Below, piece by piece: positions 36,101-47,702 of a DNA stretch of 64,000 nt. The notes beneath the pieces are model-generated. The model saw nothing but the letters and a program-made list of their open reading frames with translations, had not been told where the DNA came from and did no database searches. The stretch is from Pogostemon cablin (Eukaryota > Streptophyta > Magnoliopsida > Lamiales > Lamiaceae), in the NCBI GenBank assembly GCA_023678885.1, contig CM042983.1, positions 24,100,279-24,164,278 of the forward strand, written 5' to 3'. The translations under genes and the position numbers were made by a program. Numbering within the stretch: position 1 is the stretch's first letter; the number at the start of each line of letters is the position of its first letter.

Positions 36101-39100
36101 CAAGAAGCTTCTCAAGTTCAGCCTCAGCTTCACCATGTCTTCCATGCTACATATCAAAAACAGAGAAAATTTTGTCAACTCCACATCATAGTACTGATAA
36201 AATTATGCAACCTTAGTATTTCTCAATGATCAAAACAAATGATATAACTGGTCCAGAATAAAGTGACATTCCTTAAAAAATTTACTTAAAAAGATAACAG
36301 ATTGTAATAATTATTCATACTCAACTGTACATCTTTGTTTTCACAAGCACATGACATATGACAACTTGCAAAATGTTGTAACATTAACCAAATATGCTTC
36401 TCATGCTATATATATTGGAGAGTCAAAAGGGGAAAATGAGTTCTGAGCTCCATGGGAGAGACAAACTAAGAGGAGACCATAGTAAGGAAGCAGAAGAGAT
36501 CTCACTAGTCCAAAGAATTTGATTTGATAAAGAATAAGTTATCACCCAAACTTGCTGCAAATAAAAGTGCTCCCTCATAGAAGTGGGCTCAAAGAGAAGA
36601 GGCAGGCCAAAGATTTTTCCACAGTAGTACCAATCAAAACACTTAGCATTCAGATATAGTAGCAGCATTAGAAAAAATAAATCTAATTTATGTCTTTTAT
36701 GCCCAAAAGTAGATGAAGTGCAAGCTAGAAAGCAAATTACTATATAAAATGCACAAAGTATTAAACCTTGTATAACCAGTGAGGAGATTCAACACAAAAC
36801 GCCATTAAAAGAGCTAACAAAGCAGCTGGAATGATAGAAATATAAAAGCAGATGCGCCACCTGGGTGAAAAAGTCAATAGCACAAGGATGAGAAACAGTT
36901 TAATCAGCTTTTTCTTTTACCACAAAATGAAACACAGTGATCTTCAGTTTTCTTAGAATTGCTTTCAGTGAAATTAGATTACCATCCAAAGATACTCCTC
37001 ACTGGAATTCCCACCAGCAGAGCGCTCATCAACCCAAGACAAGTTGCTATCTGAATAAAGCTCCCATAAGTACCCCTCACGTGCGCAGGTGATATCTGAT
37101 TGAATGTCAAATAAAGAAGGCAGATAAGAGCAACCCTGATATACACAATGAAGCAAAATCCCAGAAAATTTGGTTGTTTCTCTACCTCTGTTACATAAAG
37201 AGACACAATTGGGGGACCCACACCCAGACCAATACCAACTAAAAACCTCCCAAGAAGCATCCCTGTCAAACTTTTTGCTGTTGCACTGGAAATACATGGA
37301 ATATCACCCCTTAGATAAAACAGAGAAAAAGAAGAACAAATTGCAGTAAAAACCACGTACATGAAATGTTAAGTAAGTCGGTAGACTATATGGAAAAAAG
37401 AGTTGACATGTAAAAGATGATAAGAAAAAAAGTATCCAACGCAAAAAACTGCCAGAAATTACTGACCTAATTTCAGGAGAAACTTAATCTCACATCATAC
37501 AAGCTAATGTGTTCAACCAAAACAGGATACTTGTCACTTGAAAAGAAAAAACTCACTCCCATATTATCAAATAATACATTATGCTATAGTTCATAGATGG
37601 CATTGAAGTAAAATAATGTTGAATTTCAAACGATTCTATTTAGCAGTTACAGAAGAATAAGAACACTGTTTTTGTATTACGTGTCACATTACATCTAGAA
37701 AGTATTTTCTTTTATTCAATATTTTCAAATATGAAATCCTTAACTAGACTTCACTATTGAACAAGTAACAATGATCTCAATCCCCATCCCAGAAACCCAC
37801 AATCTTCTTGGAGCCACAACTTTAAATTACTAGTCTACCACAATCTCCATGGCATCATGAAGTCATCCATTCTGAAGCAAAGCTGTTGTCTCACAGACAG
37901 CTTCCGGTTTCACTTAAGCACTTGGATTTTTCAGCAGTTCCATTCCTACTGATGCTGAACTTTTACTAAGTTGTTAAAATTCTAATTCCACATAAGTCGT
38001 CAACAAGGAGATCATTAATGGGTGCTGCTAGGGCTTTACGAGTTCTTAGGCAGATGCTCAGTTAATCTCGATGAAGATATAGTGGAGCTTCAGGAATTTA
38101 GTTATGTTTTTATCTCTTTAAACTTGGATCTAAGAAATACCGAAGCATTGAGTTTTGCACATATTGAAGTAGCTAATTCAGCTTTATTGATGTTGAGAGA
38201 AATGTTTCATTTATTTCTCTTAATAATAGGCTCATTATTAGAAACCAAGTTGTCATGTCTAATGAATTACATGAAAATTTAGAAACAGTTGAAGATATAT
38301 TGGCAATGTCAGCCATCTTTCTCAAAATTCAACTTCCACTTAAGGATGCTCCAACAACATAAGAGAGCCAAGAGAGAAAGTGTAGATGGCACAACACATC
38401 GTTTAACATCTTAAGAGAACACAGTTTCGTGTTTAACAAGTTCATAACGTCCAAAATGTTTGTTTGGGTTTGCTGAACAGATTACATGCCCATCATCATA
38501 AACTAAAAGGCGTTGATGAAGATAAAAAGGCAAAAAACAGGAATCAAAAGGAAAACTTATTAATATCAATGGTAAATTTCAGATTGCGATGTACAATCTG
38601 CACTAGCTAGAATAGCAATGATAAATTCAGATTTTGAAACAATCTGCCCATGCTAGACAGCTGTAAACAGTTATCCAAGAGATTGACATCCCTAATCAAT
38701 CTAGAAGACACCTAAGAAACTAACATGGAAGGCCCACAGGCTTTAATAACAGAACTAACTCAAGATTAACCCAAGATGTGTAAGGCTCGTGGGCTTTAAC
38801 AAAATACTGATATAGACCCAATCCAAGAAAATAACTGATACAACAGAGACACCAGGAGAGATAACTTATGCTCTAGCTGAGCACTGTATTCGTAATGAAT
38901 GAATTTCTCATGACTCGCTAAAAGCTATGGAGCAATTTATGCATGTTGGTTTAAGGCTATTAACGAGCATCTCATCTACGCATTCTTTTAATTTGCACTG
39001 TCCTTGTTTTTAAGGTCTCCCATTATGGTGCATGACACTTCATAGTACATATGGAGAAGTCATATAATAACTGGTGAGTGGCCAAGACCTAAATGCATAA

Positions 39101-40429
39101 AATGGATAAAATGATAAGATCATTTGTCAAGAAATTTGTGATTCTATGTAATTTACCCTTGATTATGAGAAGTGGTAGTGAACGTGTGACATCAAGACAG
39201 GAAAAAGAAAAGAATAGCTTAATGAGAAATAACCAGTAGCATAGATTACTAATTCATATTCTATGAATTGAAAAAAAAAATGAAATCCAGAAAAAATTCA
39301 ACTTAGAAAATCTTAAGTAAATATAAATAAACAAACAAATAAATCTGAGCAAAAAGCAATAAATATAAAAAAAATATATTTGAGTACCACGTTGGAGCAC
39401 CAACTAGCATAGGCAAAGCACATAATTGGAATGCTTTACGTCGCCCAACTTCATCCGCAATCCAACCACTGATCAGGGATCCAATGAAAGCACCAGCAAG
39501 ACAAGTACTAACAACCAAGCCTGTACAAACAATATCAACACCAAATACTCAATGCATACTTATACACAACATGTTGCAATGTTCTATGACTCACCTTCTT
39601 GAAGGGCGTTCCCTTGAAAACCAAGGTCAGCAGAAATTGTTTCAAGTGGTTCATTAACAACTCTGAGGAGAATAGCAGTTTTCAGTGCATGAAAACGTAG
39701 ATAATAAAAAAGGATAATACAAGAAGTGACAAGAACAAACCCAAGATGATAGCCAAATAAGAAGGGCACAATGGTAGCAACAAGCACATGTGGTAAGGAA
39801 AGCTTCCAATGTGGATTTGCAGTATATTGCTCCGTCTCGCTTGTTAAAAGCTCTGAAATACCAGAAACCACTAAGCATCAAGTTTATGGAGCAATATCCA
39901 AAATATATAATTTTTTTTATGGTCCAGGAAATATTTATTTGAATATCCATAAAATCTTCAGGGTATATTTTCTAATATGATGAATCTTAGATCCATACAT
40001 TGGATTCTGAAATTCGACACAATTAAGCCCATTTGAAATCCCTTTATCAAATCTAATTCTTTCGTCAAAGTTCAAATCCTTTCATCCAAATGTAATCATA
40101 AAGCTTGCATACTTGAAGATGCATAAATCACTTAACAGTTTAAAAGTGAAGAGATTTGGTAAAATTTCCAAGGTAGAAATAGAAGAATCTAAACTCATCC
40201 AGTATTGCATATCTATTAACTCCTGAAGTGCGCTTGATCCATTTGGGAAAAAAGTAGGCTAAATGCGATAAAATGAAGTTAACTGATGTCAAACATTTAC
40301 TCAAAATTATATAAATACTATAGTAAAATACTCACAAAAAAATTAAACGCTACCTGCGTTATCTTCGACATCAGTTGAGTTCCCACAATCAATTGATACC
40401 ACTGCTCGCTTATGTCTCCGTAAATCCAT
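33188..40429 (-). CDS. SGB1/pGlcT-like hexose transporter (13 coding exons, 484 aa)
   Basis: Coding exons in transcript order: 40354-40429, 39741-39852, 39595-39662, 39388-39520, 37186-37285, 36983-37095, 36767-36860, 35993-36146, 35697-35840, 35541-35614, 34783-34871, 33524-33638, 33188-33370. All junctions are GT-AG; phases give 1,455 nt ending in TAG. The protein is an MFS sugar porter: LFGYHLGVVNEPLE (TM1 region), DEVGRRKAF (loop 2-3), MLLGRFLVGIGLGVGPP, VESPHWLYKHGRHGEAE (loop 6-7), FALQQLSGINAVFYFSS (TM7), DKLGRKALLLWS, GAGPVPGLLLPEIFP (TM10), ETKGKSLQEIE (C-terminus). It is closest to the plant clade with Arabidopsis SGB1 and probable plastidic glucose transporter 2. SGB1 is reported in the Golgi, and no clear long transit peptide is seen here, so location is open. 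The end of exon 4 (39,388) was chosen to keep the family length; an alternative GT lies 3 bases earlier in the transcript. Confidence 0.92.
35176..35439. mobile_element. Stowaway-like MITE in transporter intron
   Basis: 264 bp between TA dinucleotides with ends CTCCTTCCGTGCCAAAAAAG and TTTTCGGAGCAGAGGGAG. It is the same subfamily as 28,323-28,584. It lies in the intron between exons ending at 35,541 and starting at 34,871. Confidence 0.85.
37286..39387 (-). other. Long intron of the transporter gene
   Basis: This 2.1-kb intron separates the exons encoding loop 2-3 and TM4. No gene is seen inside. The stretch at about 38,575-38,830 is related to one at about 33,810-34,030 in another intron of the same gene: both have gcgatgt, catggaaggccca and tgtaaggc(c/t)cgtggg in the same order. 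Confidence 0.6.
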
Positions 40430-41030
40430 GGACACTATACTTCTCAGTTTCTTTTCTCCCAAAGGATCAGAGCTGAAGAATTCCACTCATGTGAATTTTG
40501 GCTTACACATATATTCATAAGTAAAAAAAGGAACAACACAAGACTCATTAGCTTCTTCATTGTCTCTCTCTCTCTCTTACATCCCTGTATGACCAGTTAT
40601 TCCATTACCAGATTCTTGTATATATTAAAGAATTTTTTTCTTCTTTGTACCCTAATTAAGATAAAAATCACGACTCTGCAATCTATACAATATGCAACTA
40701 TAAAAGAGGAACGGATTTCTTCACACTACTCTAACCTAAGATTTATTTCAGTTAGGGGAGGAGCAAAAACAGAAAGAAAAAATGAAAACATAGACACATA
40801 TAGTGAAACAGGAAGCAGAAAGCAAAATATGGAAGAGAATCATAAGCAAATGCAATTATAAAAATACAAAGAGCTAATTATGGAGTAATCACAAGTCCAA
40901 TTACCAATAAACTGAAAATCCATCGAAGGTACCTGATCAACCCATGCGCCGATCCTGGATAAAACTTAAGAAAAGAGAAATGTGATTTTCCAGTTGTATG
41001 GTTTTCTTCAATTCTACGTAGAAGAAGACG
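40430..41030 (-). promoter_or_regulatory. Probable 5' UTR with leader intron, transporter gene
   Basis: Upstream of the start codon, a good 3' splice site (TTCTTCAG, exon resuming at 40,472) can pair with a 5' splice site GTACCTTCG at 40,932, giving a leader intron of about 460 bp. The upstream exon would include ATGGGTTGA, a two-codon upstream ORF, near 40,945. This is inferred from splice motifs only. Confidence 0.4.
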
Positions 41031-41059
41031 CGATAACCGAACCAGCTAGTTGGACTACT

Positions 41060-43336
41060 ACGTAATAAGAATAAGAATAAATAAAAAATAAATTTAAATA
41101 TACACAGAAGAAAAAGGCAGTACTCTAGAAAGTTGTTTAGATCTGGGGTTACTAGAAAACGACGTCTGTCCTAGCGGTGTCCCGTGTCCACGCAATGATT
41201 CAGAACCTCTTTTTTTTAACGCAAAGGCTTGTCGGACGTTCGTTGTGTCTCAAACATCTTTTTTTAACGCAAAGTTAAATAAGCGGCTAAGTGAGAGAGA
41301 TGAATATTGATAACATTATTAATGAAAAGTGATAATGATGTAATAAATTATTTCTAATAATTTATAATATATAAAATAAAAAATAATAATATTTTATAAC
41401 AAAAGTGATAACTAATTACGAAAGCGTAAAATGATCTCACAATGAGACGTCTCACACAAGACTTGCCCCTATATTAGTGACTCATTGACTTAATCCATGA
41501 CCCAAATAATTATACTCCAATAAGTCTATTGGATCATTTGCACTAATTCACGCTTAATGCCCGATTCACTCTCCTATTCTCTCTCACTGGTCCGATTGCT
41601 CTCTCACAATCAGCTGTTCACGTTTCCATTCTCTCTCACCGTATAGCGGCTGCAACGCCATTCTTTCACACCGTACAACAACTGCGCCGCCAACCGCCCT
41701 TCTCTTTCAATCGCTTCTGTTGACTTCTCTCTCTTTCAACCTTCTCTCACTGTTCATTATCGTTTCCTTCTTTTCTCCCATCGTCACGCCGCTGCTCACT
41801 CTCCTTCAAAGTCTCAACTCCGTGTATTCTCATAATCTCATGTTAGATTTTCCCAAAATTTTAGGTTGCGATGTTATCTTTCTCTAGTGATTGAATTTTT
41901 GTGATTGATTTTTGTATGATTGAAAGTGCGATGGAGCCGCAATTGATAAGTGAATGCGGCAGTTGAACTTTGTGCCAGGGATAGGGTGAAGGTACGGTGT
42001 CGGGAGACCGTGGAGGTAGTGAGGAGGCGAAGGTGCAGAAGTAGTTGAAGAAAATGGACGATAGAGGGGAATTAAGTCTTACTGTATTAATTTTAATTTG
42101 TATAAATTATATTAAATAAATATATTATTTTTTACTTTTAAATGTTTAACCAAATTTGTGTATAAAAAATATATTTAATAATTATTTGTATTAATTGTAA
42201 TTGTATAGCATATATGTTTTTTCAAGTAAATGTATTAAAATTTTATTTTATGTTTTAAGAAGAATTTATTAAGATTTATATTCTACACTAATATTTTTAT
42301 CAATTTAATAGTCTAGTGTATTAATTTTAACTCTATCATGTATATGTTTAGTTAAATAAATGTATTACTTTTCTAATAAACTATATTAATTGTAGCTTAA
42401 TAGTCTATATGTATTTCTTAATAAATTGTATTAGTTATATTTCAATACCATATAAGTTTTACTTAATAAAAGTATTACTTTTTCAATTTTTAAAATTTGT
42501 ACAATTATTGTTATCTTATACTATATTTTCATTTATACATTTATGTACACTTTAGTGTAAAAACTAATACATTTATTTAAAAATATAAAAATTAAGCTCA
42601 ATAGTAAATCAAAATAAAATTCAGATTTTTGAAACATCTTTAATATAAACTATACATTCATAAATTAAAAAACATACATCAATGAATAGAAGTTAGTACA
42701 ACATATTTAAAATATCCAAATATAAAAGTATACATTTATGAAAAAAAAAGTACATCAATTAATAAAAATTAATACAATTATTTAAAATATCCAAACATCA
42801 ACTCCTGCTCATTCCTAAATCCCCTCCTCCACATACTCAAACCCACAAACTTGTTCCATCTTCTCAAATCTTGAATGAAACCTCCAATCTAAATCCACAA
42901 ATTCCACAAAATTCATCACTAGCCTCATTCTCAAATTCACTTCTCTAACCAACATTTATAATCGACAAAGGAAAGCACACAGAGAAAGGAGGCGAAGCTG
43001 GCAGATTGTCAGAGAAGAGATAGAAAACGGGAGGACAGAACGAGCAGCGAAATGAGAAATGAGACAACGAATGGAGGCGGCGCGTAGAGAGAGGAGGCGG
43101 AGCGACAATTTGGGAAAGAAGAGAAAGAAGACGACGGATGGAGCAAGGCAGCGGAGTGAGGGAGGAGACCGCTTGCGTGGCAGCGGAGATCTGGAACGAA
43201 AGCGGCGCAAAGAGGAAGTGGAGATGGAGATTTGGAAGGGAAGCGAAGATGGAGATCTGGAAGGGAAAAGTGAGGAGACCAGCGTGAGATCTTGGAAGAG
43301 AGAAGAAGGAGACCAGCGTGAATAAAGCGTGAATGA
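41060..43336. other. Decayed repeat block without genes
   Basis: At 41,417-41,470 lies the GAGAC-type element end. From about 41,530 a CT-rich arm begins (attcacgcttaat, many tctctc). From 42,070 to 42,950 the DNA is very AT-rich with recurring tgtattaattttaat-like phrases. From 42,950 to 43,335 a GA-rich arm ends in agcgtgaataaagcgtgaat, roughly the inverse of the left arm. The ORFs on both strands at 42,945-43,373 follow from the GA-rich composition and look non-coding. It may be a degenerate TIR transposon. Confidence 0.45.
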
Positions 43337-44010
43337 CCCATTTGGGTATTTTAGGATTATATAGTTGATCCACTTTTAAATACGGATCCTATTTTTAGTG
43401 AACACCTCTTAATGTAATGTGATAATGCTATTTCATGAACAATATATAGTATAAATGAAAATTGATAACTTTTTATAGCGAAAATGATTATTGCATCTTA
43501 TAACGAAAATGATAACTACTTTAAAAAGTATAAAATGATCTCACGTGAGACGGTCTCATGCAAGACTTGCCCTTAGTAAAATATTTATTTTTCTCATTTA
43601 CATATAATCGACAACTTAATTTAAGCCTTCTATTGATAGTGAAAATCAGCGTGTTTTAATGTCCCCATTTGGGTATTTTAGGATTATATAGTTGACCCAC
43701 TTTTAAATACGGATCTTGTTTTTAGTATACACAAATTGTACAGTAGATCAACTGTTAACGTAATGTGATAATACTATTTCATGAACAATATATAGTATAA
43801 ATGAAAAATGATAACTTTTTATAGCAAAAATGATTATTGCATCTTATAGCGAAAATAATAACTAATTTAAAAAGTGTAAAATGATCTCACGTGAGACGGT
43901 TTCATGCAAGACTTGCACTTAGTAAAATATTTATTTTTCTCATTTAGATATAATCGACAACTTAATTTAAGCCTTATGTTGAGAGTGAAAATCAGAGTGT
44001 TTTAATGTCC
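43337..44010. repeat. Tandem duplication of about 330 bp across the solo-LTR border
   Basis: Copy 1 (from 43,337) and copy 2 (from 43,664) both run from cccatttgggtattttagg to gtgttttaatgtcc. The second copy is about 19 bases longer through an internal indel. Each ends with the first ~30 bases of the solo LTR, so the duplication happened after that LTR had inserted. Confidence 0.85.
43626..43630. repeat. Original target-site duplication of the solo LTR (left)
   Basis: CCTTC in duplication copy 1, directly before a TATTGATAGTG that corresponds to the LTR start. It equals CCTTC at 63,286-63,290. In copy 2 the same site reads CCTTA (43,972-43,976). Confidence 0.7.
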
Positions 44011-44501
44011 AATTTAACGCTTTTTTGCGAGAAATTATTGTCATATATTAACACAAGTCTCATACATGTCCATATATTTGAAAAAATATACATTTGAGGT
44101 GTTTTATTGTGTTTTAGGTGAAAAATGGATCAAAAGTTCAAAATTGAAATAAAGGGTGAAAATGTGAAGGAATACTGAAAACACACGTCTACTTTGCATA
44201 ATTTTTTTATATTTGTGTGGAAGTCTAAACTAATAATGTAATATATGGTTAAAAAACATGGAATAGAAGATCAATTTGGCACAATAATCACTCAAATCAG
44301 AGTTCGAATGTGGAAGTTATGTTTGAAATGGTGAGGTCGCGAGCACCACTCGGGACCAGCTTGGCTCGAGCTGGACCAAGAGTGGCCGAGTTGGGTGCTG
44401 AGCTAGGGTTTTTTTAGGTGTATTTTTACAACCCTTACTGTGTGAAGGTGTGTGAGGGACGAAAATTAGAAATAGAAAAGGCAGTTTTGGAGGCCCACAT
44501 C

Positions 44502-44510
44502 TATAAAAGG
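44502..44510 (+). promoter_or_regulatory. TATA box of solo LTR
   Basis: CTATAAAAGGGC, about 525 bp after the LTR start. Confidence 0.55.
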
Positions 44511-45615
44511 GCTTTTGAGGAGAGGAGAAAAGGAGATCCACATTTCAAAAACATTGACCATCGCTTCTCACACCACTATCTCCCTTTCTTATCCATCTTT
44601 CACTTCATCCACATCAATCCCATCATCCATTCATACCGAAGGTGATTCAAGTGTTGTTCAAGAGGGAGATCAGTCAATAGGAGAGACAGAGAAGGAAAAC
44701 GGAACAATGCTGACATTAGGGTTTTTCTATTCCTTTCTTATCTTTTTATTTGTTAAAACTTCTGGTATGACTATGATAGCTATGGGTGTTGTCTATAACC
44801 CCATTGGCTAATTTTATTTACAATTTTAAGGTTTGAAGGATCTACGTATTTGTTTAATAAACTAGATTGAATTTGTGAATTCATGTGAATTATTATTTTG
44901 GTTTATTTGATTTGTCTTGAGACTCTGAAATCATGCTTCATAATGTCTTCATATTAAATTCATGACATTGCCCGTGATGCTTGATTTTATTATGTTAACT
45001 TTTGTGCATTCATGAATTGAATTGTCTATTTATTAAAGATTAAGGTAGATTGCCCATGAACACGTTAATTCTTCAAGACTGATAAATTAGATATTTAAAT
45101 GATCTAGTAGAACAATGCAATTAGACTTTCAAGCAGGATATTGAATAAAACCTTGTAGTACTTTCTAGAGAATTCTTGTTAGTTATTAGTGCCACCCGCA
45201 GGTAATGTTCTTAATTTGTTAGTATCTAGAAAGGGGGGCAGGTGGTATTCATGCACCTTAGAAATTAAACAAGATTTAATTGTTAGCTTTAAATCGGATT
45301 ATATCCAGTGGGATAACATGATTATGTGGTGTGTTTCCATAAAGTCTGCATGAATAAACAATTGGATATCTAGGATTCACATTAATTAGTTTATACCGGA
45401 TTTTCTTAGAACTGTTAATCTTATCTTGAATTAAACTTAAACCTTTCTTCTGTGATTTATTTTAGTAGTTATTTATTTTTTTAGTTTCATAGATAATTAA
45501 GTTTTAAACAAATGAAAATTAGTTACTAGTCTTAATTAATTTAGTAATTTTATAAGTTAATAATTAACTGTCCTGTGGGTTCGATATTATACTTGGTCAC
45601 TTGCTACTACAATTG

Positions 45616-45620
45616 ATATT
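45616..45620. repeat. Target-site duplication, outer Athila-like element (left)
   Basis: ATATT, repeated exactly at 63,236-63,240. Confidence 0.93.
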
Positions 45621-45832
45621 TGTTTAGTGTGAAAATCTACGTGTTTTAGAGTCCAATTTAACACCGTTGCATGGAATTTATATCCGTATTTGAGCATCTT
45701 ATGGTTGAATTGCATATATTTACAGATGCTTGTGAGGTGTTATTTTGTGTCTTTAGGTGGAAAACGGGGGTAAAAAGAGCAAAAATAGAAGTCAGAGTAA
45801 AGTCAGGTGGAGGACAGCAGTCGACACGACTC

Positions 45833-46185
45833 GTGCTGGCTAGGAAGGGCACTCGTGCCGGCCACATGCGGCACGAGAGGACACCACCGCCCAGCACATC
45901 CCGGAAGAGCATGACTCGTGCCATATTTTGCACGACTTGTGCTTAAATGGGAGAATTTTTAAGAGTTCTTTATATGATTGGAATACCAATGAAGAGAGGA
46001 TCGCATGACCTCAAAAATTACCTCAATCGAAGATTGGATGAAGAAGTTATGAGCAAAACCGTGAGGTCGCGCAGACTGCCGATGGGTGGCACGACCCGTG
46101 CGGGCGTGCGACACTAGTGGGCAGCACGACCCGTGCCATGTCCGGCATGACTCGTGCCATGCCTGGCATGATGAGTTCCAAGCCC
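45833..46185 (+). promoter_or_regulatory. U3 array of GCACGA/TCGTGC quasi-palindromes
   Basis: About a dozen degenerate copies of CACGACTCGTGC, GGCACGAG, GCATGACTCGTGCC and similar occur in two clusters upstream of the TATA box. The same arrays recur in the 3' LTR (61,670-61,817 and 61,944-62,052). The position suggests repeated protein-binding sites or cruciform-forming DNA; function is unknown. Confidence 0.6.
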
Positions 46186-46279
46186 CAGCGTGTCCGAAAT
46201 ACATTTTTTGGCCCGTTCGTGTTTTTGACTTAAAAAAGCCCACTTTTGAGAGAGAATTCGAAATTTTCCAGCCTTCAAC

Positions 46280-46288
46280 TATAAAAGG
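46280..46288 (+). promoter_or_regulatory. TATA box, outer 5' LTR
   Basis: TATAAAAGG at about +660 of the LTR; the 3' LTR has TATAAAATG at 62,148-62,156 in the same context (ccttcaactataaaa). Confidence 0.65.
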
Positions 46289-47373
46289 AGCCCTTGGGGT
46301 GTTCCAAACCCTAACTCTCCACAATCACACATACTTTTTCATACCCTTTCCCTATCAGCATATTCACCATCCCATCTACCCATCCCGGGGAGTTCATCAG
46401 TGGTGCTTACTTGAGAAGGAGAACAAGAAGGTTCAGAATCACGGAGGAAAGAATGGAGAATCAAGCCACATCTAGAGTTTTTCTTATTATTTCTTTCTTA
46501 ATTCTTAATAATAGACCTATGAGTTTGCTTTCATATCTAACCATGTGTGTTGCTTGTAACACCATGGGCTAGTACTTCTTGGATAGTGCTAGGTTTTGAA
46601 GGTTTGAATTGGATTGAATTGATGACCTAGACTAGGTTATGGATTTCTTCAGTATTCTTATTTCAGTATTAATGTTTTGAATTGAGATTGATATTTTTGT
46701 CTTATGTGATCTGTCCTTATTCATGAAATGCCAATTACCTTTGCATATTTATGATTATTGCTTGTGTCATAAAGTGTTTATATTTGTCTGTCTATTTATG
46801 GGTAAAGGAGACTTAACCATGTACCATGTAACCTTTATTCATTAGAATAATAAATATTGGACACTTAATATATCTATTAATTACCATTCTAGAAGATTTG
46901 ATTTCTTAGATTGTTAGATGGGAATTGAGTATTAATTCTTAAGTACCTAGAAGGGAGTAAGAATTATTCTTCTGCATCTGAGGGTTTGAACCAGATTTTG
47001 TGTTAAGTTTACTTCACCAAAGGGATTTAACATAATTAAGTGATTGGTTTCATAAAATCTGCAGGAATTCTAACCGATTGTCTAGTGACTTGATTTGACC
47101 AATTTAACTGGATTTCCTATACTATCTATCTTCTCTCTTGAACACTTCATCCTTATTTTATTTGCTATTTTATTATTTTTATTAATTATTTTCTGCATTT
47201 TTAGTTTAATTCATTTTCTTGAAAATCCAGATTTGTCTTAGGTTAGAGTTGTCACAAGTAGATTAAATAGTAAGTCTAGAATTATCTTTTGGGTTCGATA
47301 ATAGACTTGATCACACGCTTATCTACAATTGATTCCTTACACTTGGGGACACGAAAAAAGGTGAACAAGCAAA

Positions 47374-47391
47374 TGGCGCCGTTGCCAGGGA
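47374..47391 (+). other. Outer element primer-binding site (tRNA-Asp type)
   Basis: TGGCGCCGTTGCCAGGGA, two bases after the LTR end. It is complementary to the 3' end of plant tRNA-Asp. Confidence 0.93.
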
Positions 47392-47702
47392 TAATTCCCT
47401 AGGCTTTACTATTAATTCTTTTGTGATTTATTTTAATTTAGGACGTTAAATTTTTAATTGCTTTTATTTTATTTAGATCCAAACTATTCTAATCAGCTGT
47501 GTGAGAATAAGTGTATGATCAGTAGGTCAAGTGATCTTCCCATTGAACCACTCAACCTAGAACTTGAAGCACTTGTCAGACTGAACAAAAGTAAGAGAAA
47601 GAAGCCAGCCATACTCATTGCTAGTCCTGAGTCGGATATTTATTATTTTTTTGAAGAGGATGAAGTTGATTTAACTGAAGAAACTGTGACTATAGAGATG
47701 CG

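Larger units (their letters stand above)
43977..45620 (+). mobile_element. Solo LTR of an Athila-like element, left part
   Basis: It starts TGTTGAGAGTGAAAATC, clearly related to the LTR start at 45,621 (TGTTTAGTGTGAAAATC), with TATAAAAGG at 44,502-44,510. It is cut at 45,620 by the insertion of the next element and resumes at 63,241. No internal region of its own is seen, so it is probably a solo LTR left by recombination. Confidence 0.75.
45621..47371 (+). repeat. Outer element 5' LTR
   Basis: 1,751 bp, TGTTTAGTGTG...GTGAACAAGCA. It contains quasi-palindrome arrays at 45,833-45,944 and 46,071-46,185 (core forms of GGCACGACTCGTGCC) and a TATA box at 46,280. Confidence 0.92.

Noticed and set aside
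38022..38282. 86-codon plus-strand ORF
   Set aside because: It is within the long intron of the minus-strand transporter gene and has no recognisable family.
42945..43373. ORFs on both strands up to 142 codons
   Set aside because: GA-rich low-complexity DNA is open in several frames at once; no recognisable domain.
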